From positions 1 to 64,000 of the forward strand of contig NZ_RZNA01000047.1 of the NCBI RefSeq assembly GCF_003992595.1: DNA of 64,000 nucleotides, given 5' to 3'. The notes under the pieces were generated by a model. That model had not been told where the DNA came from. It did no database searches and saw nothing but the letters and a program-made list of their open reading frames with translations. This document shows positions 57,831 to 64,000 of this stretch, in pieces; within the stretch, counting starts at the first letter, position 1; each line of letters begins with the position of its first letter. The stretch is from Flagellimonas oceanensis. Its GTDB lineage: Bacteria; Bacteroidota; Bacteroidia; Flavobacteriales; Flavobacteriaceae. The position numbers were made by a program, and so were the translations under genes.

Positions 57831-60233
57831 ATGGATTTAATCGTAAAATTTTTGCCTGTATTTGGTGTCTTGGCACTCCTTTATGTGTTCATCAAGAACG
57901 TATGGATTTCAAAACAAGAGGTGGGGGACGAAAAAATGGCAAGGATTGCCAAGAACATTGCCGATGGGGCAATGTCATTTTTAAAGGCCGAGTATAAGAT
58001 ACTGAGCATCTTCGTTATTTGTGTGGCCGTTCTGCTCTTCTTCAAGGGAAGTAACGAATCCGGCTCCAACGGTATGGTGGCCATCTCTTTCGTGGTGGGG
58101 GCCATTTGTTCTGCTTTGGCAGGTTTCATCGGGATGAAAGTCGCGACCAAGGCCAATGTAAGAACAACCAATGCAGCAAGAACATCTCTTGGTAAAGCAC
58201 TCGAAGTCGCCTTTGCGGGAGGCGCTGTGATGGGACTTGGAGTAGTAGGCCTTGGAGTTCTTGGATTGAGTGGACTGTTCATGATCTACAGTGGACAAGG
58301 TTGGGAAATCGCCGAAGTTTTGAATGTACTTTCCGGTTTTTCGCTTGGAGCCTCGTCCATTGCACTTTTTGCCCGTGTGGGTGGAGGTATTTACACCAAA
58401 GCCGCCGATGTTGGCGCTGATTTGGTAGGGAAGGTAGAAGCGGGAATTCCTGAGGACCACCCTTTGAACCCTGCAACCATTGCGGATAACGTTGGGGACA
58501 ACGTAGGGGATGTTGCCGGTATGGGTGCTGACCTTTTTGAGTCGTACGTAGGTTCCATAATTGGTACCATGGTATTGGGGGCGGTTTTCGCTGGATTACC
58601 GGAATTTCAAGCTGCTTTTGATGGGTTAGGAGCCGTATACTTGCCATTGGCTTTGGCTGCGGTCGGAATCATTATGTCGATTATCGGAACATTCTTTGTT
58701 CGAGTCAAAGATGGTGGAAACCCACAGACCGCCTTGAATATTGGAGAATTTGGATCAGCAGGTTTGATGTTGGTCGCATCCTACTTTATAATCAATGCCA
58801 TGCTTCCTGAATCTTGGGTCGAAGGCGGAAAAGAATTTACTTCCATGGGCGTTTTCTTGGCAACGATTGCCGGTCTGGTGGCCGGATTGTTGGTTGGAAA
58901 AGTAACAGAATATTATACAGGAACGGGAACCAAACCCGTAAACTCCATAGTACGTCAGTCAGAAACAGGGTCGGCAACCAATATTATTGCTGGTCTGGGT
59001 GTGGGTATGATGTCCACTGCCATCCCGATCATATTGATTGCAGCCGCGATATTGGTATCCCATCATTTTGCGGGACTCTATGGAATTGCAATCGCAGCAG
59101 TGGGAATGTTGGCCAATACGGGTATTCAGCTTGCCGTTGACGCCTATGGACCCATTTCTGATAACGCTGGTGGTATCGCCGAAATGGCCGAACTCCCTGG
59201 GGAAGTCCGTGATAGAACGGATAAATTGGATGCCGTGGGAAACACCACTGCAGCTATTGGTAAGGGATTTGCTATCGCCTCCGCAGCTTTGACTGCATTG
59301 GCACTTTTTGCCGCTTTCATGAAGACAGCCGGAGTGCAATCCATCGACGTTTCCCGTCCGGATATCATGGCGGGATTACTGATCGGGGGAATGCTTCCTT
59401 TCGTGTTCTCTGCCCTTTCGATGAATGCGGTGGGTAGAGCGGCCATGTCCATGATAGAAGAGGTTCGTCGTCAGTTCAATGATATACCGGAACTAAAGGC
59501 GGCTTTGGGAATCATGCGCAAGCACGATTCGGACCTTACAAAAGCCAGTAAAGAGGATATGGAAATTTTTGAAGCAGCCGATGGTAAGGCAGAGTACCAA
59601 AAATGTGTGGAAATCTCCACTCAGGCTTCCATTAAGGAAATGGTGCTACCTGGCTTATTGGCTATCGCAGTGCCGGTAGCCGTCGGATTTATTGGTGGGG
59701 CCGAAATGTTAGGAGGTCTTCTAGCTGGTGTTACCACGGCCGGGGTGCTTATGGCCATATTCCAATCCAATGCCGGTGGCGCATGGGACAATGCCAAGAA
59801 AACCATAGAAAGTGATGGTCGCAAAGGTAGTGATGCCCATAAAGCAGCAGTAGTGGGTGATACCGTAGGTGATCCTTTTAAGGATACATCGGGCCCTTCC
59901 TTGAATATTTTACTTAAATTGATGTCGGTAGTGGCATTGGTCATTGCCCCTAGTTTGGTAAGTCTCTCGCCAGCTGATGAAGTAAGTATGGTAAAAGAAG
60001 ATGGAACCATGATTGCCATTACCGAAGAGGGAATGAAGGAAACCAAAGCAGTGGAAAAGCAAATCCGTGTGGAGGTGAGTAATACTGCTGATGGTGCCTA
60101 CAAAGCCGTGATTACTTCAAGTTCCAATGTAGATGGAGAAGTTGTGGAGGAAACCAAGGAACTTATGGCTGACACCAAAGAAGAATTGGAGAAAAAAATA
60201 CAAGAGTATAGGAGTGCTAAGGCAAAGAATTAG
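57831..60233 (+). CDS. hppA: Membrane-bound ion-translocating pyrophosphatase with C-terminal extension
   Basis: [94 protein letters not shown]. Confidence 0.97.
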   Translation: MDLIVKFLPVFGVLALLYVFIKNVWISKQEVGDEKMARIAKNIADGAMSFLKAEYKILSIFVICVAVLLFFKGSNESGSNGMVAISFVVGAICSALAGFIGMKVATKANVRTTNAARTSLGKALEVAFAGGAVMGLGVVGLGVLGLSGLFMIYSGQGWEIAEVLNVLSGFSLGASSIALFARVGGGIYTKAADVGADLVGKVEAGIPEDHPLNPATIADNVGDNVGDVAGMGADLFESYVGSIIGTMVLGAVFAGLPEFQAAFDGLGAVYLPLALAAVGIIMSIIGTFFVRVKDGGNPQTALNIGEFGSAGLMLVASYFIINAMLPESWVEGGKEFTSMGVFLATIAGLVAGLLVGKVTEYYTGTGTKPVNSIVRQSETGSATNIIAGLGVGMMSTAIPIILIAAAILVSHHFAGLYGIAIAAVGMLANTGIQLAVDAYGPISDNAGGIAEMAELPGEVRDRTDKLDAVGNTTAAIGKGFAIASAALTALALFAAFMKTAGVQSIDVSRPDIMAGLLIGGMLPFVFSALSMNAVGRAAMSMIEEVRRQFNDIPELKAALGIMRKHDSDLTKASKEDMEIFEAADGKAEYQKCVEISTQASIKEMVLPGLLAIAVPVAVGFIGGAEMLGGLLAGVTTAGVLMAIFQSNAGGAWDNAKKTIESDGRKGSDAHKAAVVGDTVGDPFKDTSGPSLNILLKLMSVVALVIAPSLVSLSPADEVSMVKEDGTMIAITEEGMKETKAVEKQIRVEVSNTADGAYKAVITSSSNVDGEVVEETKELMADTKEELEKKIQEYRSAKAKN

Positions 60234-60254
60234 CTAGTACTTTTGAAAACTGGA

Positions 60255-60282
60255 AAAACCACGCCAATGGCGTGGTTTTTTT
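60255..60282 (+). terminator. Terminator after hppA
   Basis: AAAACCACGCC-aat-GGCGTGGTTTTTTT. Confidence 0.92.
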
Positions 60283-60312
60283 ATGCTGTCACTTCGAGCG
60301 AAGTCGAATGTG

Positions 60313-61029
60313 TTAGTTCAATTTAAATGTGATGGGGATTGAATAGGGCACTTTCACAGGTGTTCCTCTTTGTTTTCCGGGTTGCAATTTGGGCAACTTG
60401 GAGATGATACGGGCAGCTTCTTTTTCCAAACTTTCATGTGGTCCTTTAAGCCTTACGTTGCCAATGCTACCATCCTTTTGAACAGTGAAAATGACACTTA
60501 CCCTGCCTTGCAATCCCATTTCCTTGGCAATGTCCGGGTATCTGAAATTCTTTCGAATATGTTTCAGCATGTGTTCTTGAAAGCAATCTCTTTTGTCCTC
60601 TTCGGTTTTTTCATTTTCACAGCCTGGGAATACAGGAGCATTTTCAATAAGGATAAAGGGAACTTCATCAGGAATGTCATCCTCGGCAACATCAATGGAT
60701 TCAACATCGGCTATTTCCGTTTCTTGGTCGGTTTCCGATGGTTTGATTACATCCTCAACAATATCTTCATCATCATCGGCGATTTCAATTTTGGGTGGTG
60801 CTTGAATTTTGGGTTTTGGAGGTTCTGGGATTTTAAGTTTGACAATGGTTGCGTCTTCAATCAAATCCTCGTCGATATTTAATTCGCCTACGTCCCAAGA
60901 ATCGTCTTGGTAATAGGTTTTCCATTCCAAAGCCATATAGGCCATGAACAGTACTAGGGTCATCCCTACAAAAAAATAGAGTAGACTGTTTCGTTTTACC
61001 TCCAGTTGTGGAATTTTTTTCGGTTCCAT
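60313..61029 (-). CDS. Energy transducer TonB
   Basis: Single N-terminal TM, acidic/proline linker, C-terminal FRYPDIAKEMGLQGRVSVIFTVQKDGSIGNVRLKGPHESLEKEAARIISKLPKLQPGKQRGTPVKVPYSIPITF. Confidence 0.95.
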   Translation of the reverse strand: MEPKKIPQLEVKRNSLLYFFVGMTLVLFMAYMALEWKTYYQDDSWDVGELNIDEDLIEDATIVKLKIPEPPKPKIQAPPKIEIADDDEDIVEDVIKPSETDQETEIADVESIDVAEDDIPDEVPFILIENAPVFPGCENEKTEEDKRDCFQEHMLKHIRKNFRYPDIAKEMGLQGRVSVIFTVQKDGSIGNVRLKGPHESLEKEAARIISKLPKLQPGKQRGTPVKVPYSIPITFKLN

Positions 61030-61169
61030 AATTTTCAAAGTTTTGGGCCTGAAAAGGCGTAGTTAATAGCAGTGGGTTCATCCCAACTCTAAACTACTTT
61101 GAAAAAGAACCGAAGTAAACCGCCAATGAGTGAACGGGCTATTTGGTTGAGGGAAACGGAAATAAGGGT

Positions 61170-62438
61170 TTAATGCATTATCGCTTGATAGATCAAAGCA
61201 CGTAATTTTCCATGATCGTCAATGTCGCCTGCGGGAATCAATTGGGTAAAATACACCACTACCATTTCCTCTTTGGGGTCTACCCAATAGGAGGAGTGAT
61301 AGGCACCTCCCCATGCAAACTCACCTTCGGAGCCCAATTCGCCTCGAAGCCCCAAATCTTCAACAGTGGAAAAGCCCAATCCAAAACCTTGTCCTTCATC
61401 ACGGGGGAAAGGAAGGTGGTTGGTGGTCATCAGTTCCACGGTTTTACGAGAAATAATACGTTTGCCATCAAATTCACCCTTGTTGAGCATCATTTGTAAA
61501 AATCTGGCATAATCCATGGAAGTACTCAAAAGACCTGCGCCTCCTGAAAAACTTTTTCTGGGACCATCAACATATGCTCCTTGTCCCACCATACCACCAG
61601 GATTCGGTGCGCGCTCCAATCCATTTTCCGTAGCCGAATAAACGGTTGCCAAGCGTTCCCTCTTTTCTAAAGGGAGATAAAAATGGGTGTCTACCATGCC
61701 AAGAGGGTCCAGAATGTTCTTTTTAAGAAAAACATCAAGGGATTCACCTGAAACAACTTCAATCAACGCTCCAAGAATATCGGTGTTGTAGCCATATACA
61801 AACTTTGTTCTGGGTTGAGACTCAAATGGAAGTTCTGCCATTCGATTTACCGTTGCTTGGATGGGCTCGTCGCGGTCGGCAAAATACCAACCTTGGATTT
61901 TGGCTTCTTGCCATAAGTCCGCTGCGATTCCATATCCATAAGAAACCCCGGAAGTATGGGTGAGCAGATCACGAATGGTTATGGGTCTGTCAGCCTCGAC
62001 GATTTCGTATGGGCCATCATCCTTGGCCACTGCTACTTTCGTCTCCATAAAGGCAGGCATATATTTTCCAACGGGATCTGTGATCAATAGTTTCCCTCTT
62101 TCTTGAAGCATCATGATTCCTGTGCTGACAATGGCCTTGGTTTGTGAGGCTATCCTGAAGATGGAGCCCTTGGTCATGGGGACATTGTTCTCGATATCGT
62201 TTTTGCCAAAGGATTCAAAATAGGCGATTTTACCTTTTCGAGCCACAAGAATGGTGGCGCCGGATAGTTCATCATCATTTATATAATCCTGAAAGATTTG
62301 TGTCAAATAGTTCAAACGCTCAGAAGATAGCCCCACATCTTCGGGGCTTGTTTTGGTCAGTTCCTGTGCGTTGGTGCTGAAAAATAGAAGAAGTGCAAAC
62401 GCAAGGGTTGCATATTGAATCTTTTGGAATGCTTTCAT
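61170..62438 (-). CDS. Serine hydrolase, beta-lactamase (class C) family
   Basis: SIFRIASQTKAIVSTGIMMLQERGKL (SxxK); FVYGYNTDILGALIEVVSG; LLTHTSGVSYGYG. Confidence 0.93.
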   Translation of the reverse strand: MKAFQKIQYATLAFALLLFFSTNAQELTKTSPEDVGLSSERLNYLTQIFQDYINDDELSGATILVARKGKIAYFESFGKNDIENNVPMTKGSIFRIASQTKAIVSTGIMMLQERGKLLITDPVGKYMPAFMETKVAVAKDDGPYEIVEADRPITIRDLLTHTSGVSYGYGIAADLWQEAKIQGWYFADRDEPIQATVNRMAELPFESQPRTKFVYGYNTDILGALIEVVSGESLDVFLKKNILDPLGMVDTHFYLPLEKRERLATVYSATENGLERAPNPGGMVGQGAYVDGPRKSFSGGAGLLSTSMDYARFLQMMLNKGEFDGKRIISRKTVELMTTNHLPFPRDEGQGFGLGFSTVEDLGLRGELGSEGEFAWGGAYHSSYWVDPKEEMVVVYFTQLIPAGDIDDHGKLRALIYQAIMH

Positions 62439-62536
62439 GTGATTGTATAGGTTTGATTAAGGCGTAAAGCGTGGCTAAATATACCCAATATCCAATTCAC
62501 AATGAATTTTAAAAGAATACCTGTTTCTTAAAGTGA

Positions 62537-63154
62537 TTACTCAAACAACCCGTGAATCTCCCCATCGATACGGTTGATGACTTCGCCCAAATCCTCTGGG
62601 TTGTCCACAAAATCGAGATTGTCCACATCAAAAATGAGCAATTTGCCTTTTTCGTAGGTGTTTACCCAAGCTTCGTAGCGTTCGTTCAAACGGCTGAGGT
62701 AATCAATGGAAATGGAATTTTCGTAATCACGCCCTCGCTTGTGTATTTGACTTACCAGATTGGGAATAGAACTACGGAGATAGATCATTAAATCCGGCGG
62801 TTGCACCAAGGTTTCCATTAATTCAAAAAGACCTTTGTAATTCTCAAAATCACGGTTGGTCATAAGGCCCATCGCGTGCAAGTTGGGCGCAAAAATATGG
62901 GCATCCTCGTAAATGGTCCTGTCTTGGATGACACTCTTGCCACTTTCCCTGATCTTTAAAATCTGACGGTACCGGCTGTTCAGAAAATAGATCTGAAGGT
63001 TAAAGCTCCAACGTTCCATCTGGGTGTAAAAATCATCCAGATAAGGATTGTCCACCACATCCTCAAAATGGGCCTCCCATTTATAGTGTTTTGCAAGTAA
63101 GTTTGTCAAAGTGGTTTTTCCAGCGCCAATATTTCCTGCTACAGCAATATGCAT
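62537..63154 (-). CDS. Deoxynucleoside kinase (stand-alone paralogue)
   Basis: MHIAVAGNIGAGKTTLTNLLAKHY; ESGKSVIQDRTIYEDAHIFA; HKRGRDYENSI; the ORF-track start at 63349 is too far upstream. Confidence 0.93.
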   Translation of the reverse strand: MHIAVAGNIGAGKTTLTNLLAKHYKWEAHFEDVVDNPYLDDFYTQMERWSFNLQIYFLNSRYRQILKIRESGKSVIQDRTIYEDAHIFAPNLHAMGLMTNRDFENYKGLFELMETLVQPPDLMIYLRSSIPNLVSQIHKRGRDYENSISIDYLSRLNERYEAWVNTYEKGKLLIFDVDNLDFVDNPEDLGEVINRIDGEIHGLFE

Positions 63155-63283
63155 GGGATGTGATTGTTTTAAGTTGGTGTTTATGGATGAGGGAATTTCT
63201 AATCGTCGCAATATACAAAGTATATCCGCGTGAAGAAAAAAAACTGGTTCAAATGGACCATCTTGTTTTAGTGACTGACAAAG

Positions 63284-63314
63284 TTTTAAAATATGTTCCA
63301 AATATGTACTTTTG
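63284..63314 (+). promoter_or_regulatory. Candidate promoter for metK riboswitch transcript
   Basis: -7 TACTTTTG (63307-63314) matches TAnnTTTG; TTTT at 63284-63287 near the expected -33; predicted start about 63321. Confidence 0.6.
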
Positions 63315-63322
63315 CGCATCAA

Positions 63323-63395
63323 AACGAGGAAAGATTTGACTGATTGCAACCTCGGTTACCCGTAAAAGGTATACGAAAAATGCTAAAGCAGTTCG
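63323..63395 (+). ncRNA. SAM-II family riboswitch (long-loop variant) upstream of metK
   Basis: P1 CGAGG(63325-63329)/CCTCG(63350-63354); loop GATTTGACTGATTGCA resembling SAM-II GAUUU..UUGCA; inserted hairpin GTTACC/GGTATAC; GAAAAATGCTAAA; pseudoknot GACTG(63338-63342)/CAGTT(63389-63393). Confidence 0.8.
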
Positions 63396-63476
63396 TGCCG
63401 GCCTCCGTTGGCATCTCTTCATCAAGGGCTAGAACTTCTTCGCACTTCTGTCAAATCTTCATTTTAAAAAAGAGAA

Positions 63477-64000
63477 ATGGCGTATTTGTTTACATCAGAA
63501 TCCGTAAGTGAGGGGCATCCGGATAAGATCGCGGATCAGATCAGTGATGCATTGTTGGATAATTTTTTGGCCTTTGACCCCGAGAGCAAAGTGGCGTGCG
63601 AAACCATGGTGACCACCGGTCAAGTGGTGTTGGCAGGTGAGGTAAAGAGCCATACCTATGTGGATTTGCAGAGCATTGCCAGGGAGGTCATAAACAAAAT
63701 TGGCTACACCAAGGGCGAATATAAATTCAGTGGCGATTCCTGTGGGGTCATCTCATTGATTCATGAGCAATCGCAGGACATCAACCAAGGTGTTGATCGC
63801 GGAACAAAAGAGGAGCAGGGTGCGGGCGACCAAGGAATGATGTTCGGCTACGCCACAACAGAGACCGACAACTACATGCCTTTGGCATTGGATATCTCGC
63901 ACAAGATTTTGGAGGTGCTCGCCGATTTAAGAAAAGAGGGGACACGAATCCCCTATTTGCGTCCCGATGCAAAGGCCCAAGTGACCATTGAGTATTCAGA
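63477..64000 (+). CDS. metK: S-adenosylmethionine synthetase, 5' part (truncated by window end)
   Basis: ATG at 63477: [56 protein letters not shown]; not in ORF track as it runs off the window. Confidence 0.97.
   Translation, partial: MAYLFTSESVSEGHPDKIADQISDALLDNFLAFDPESKVACETMVTTGQVVLAGEVKSHTYVDLQSIAREVINKIGYTKGEYKFSGDSCGVISLIHEQSQDINQGVDRGTKEEQGAGDQGMMFGYATTETDNYMPLALDISHKILEVLADLRKEGTRIPYLRPDAKAQVTIEYS

Noticed and set aside
60370-60882. 170-aa plus-strand ORF inside tonB
   Set aside because: Antisense shadow of the TonB linker region
63212-63226. ATATAC-AAA-GTATAT short inverted repeat
   Set aside because: Short AT-rich dyad in an AT-rich intergenic region; may simply be promoter sequence of the dNK gene
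63155-63349. N-terminal extension of the dNK ORF in the track
   Set aside because: The GNIGAGKTT P-loop follows the ATG at 63154; the extension would overlap the metK riboswitch and promoter region
63781-63972. 63-aa minus-strand ORF
   Set aside because: Antisense to metK, which is clearly coding but truncated by the window end

Overview
Chromosomal window from a marine-type Flavobacteriaceae bacterium. A Muricauda/Allomuricauda-like origin is an inference from protein content and TAnnTTTG promoters. About 57 protein genes can be supported, mostly core housekeeping: mutS, folK-dNK fusion, sppA, clpX/clpP/tig, pdxJ, nadK, uppS-bamA-skp-skp-murI, folA, thyA, etfAB, pdhB, ppa-hppA and the 5' end of metK. 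Accessory content is small: a GMC oxidoreductase/subunit-3 pair, a lone LytTR regulator next to a SusC/SusD pair, and two Gly-X-Y (collagen-like) exported proteins. There are two tRNAs (Leu-TAA, Gly-GCC). I saw no CRISPR array, transposase, prophage, integrase or recognisable defence system. The most notable signals are non-coding: (1) a SAM-II-type (long-loop) riboswitch with its own TAnnTTTG promoter upstream of metK, which the ORF track misses because the gene runs off the window; (2) a 16-bp perfect palindrome ATTATGCATGCATAAT found identically upstream of a GDSL lipase-like gene and between etfBA and pdhB, suggesting a shared regulon; (3) a 22-bp perfect LacI-like palindrome upstream of a hydrolase-like gene with an atypical nucleophile elbow; (4) inverted repeats between the LytTR gene and susC; (5) REP-like nested inverted repeats. 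I found no convincing wholly new multi-gene system. No database searches or computed statistics were used.
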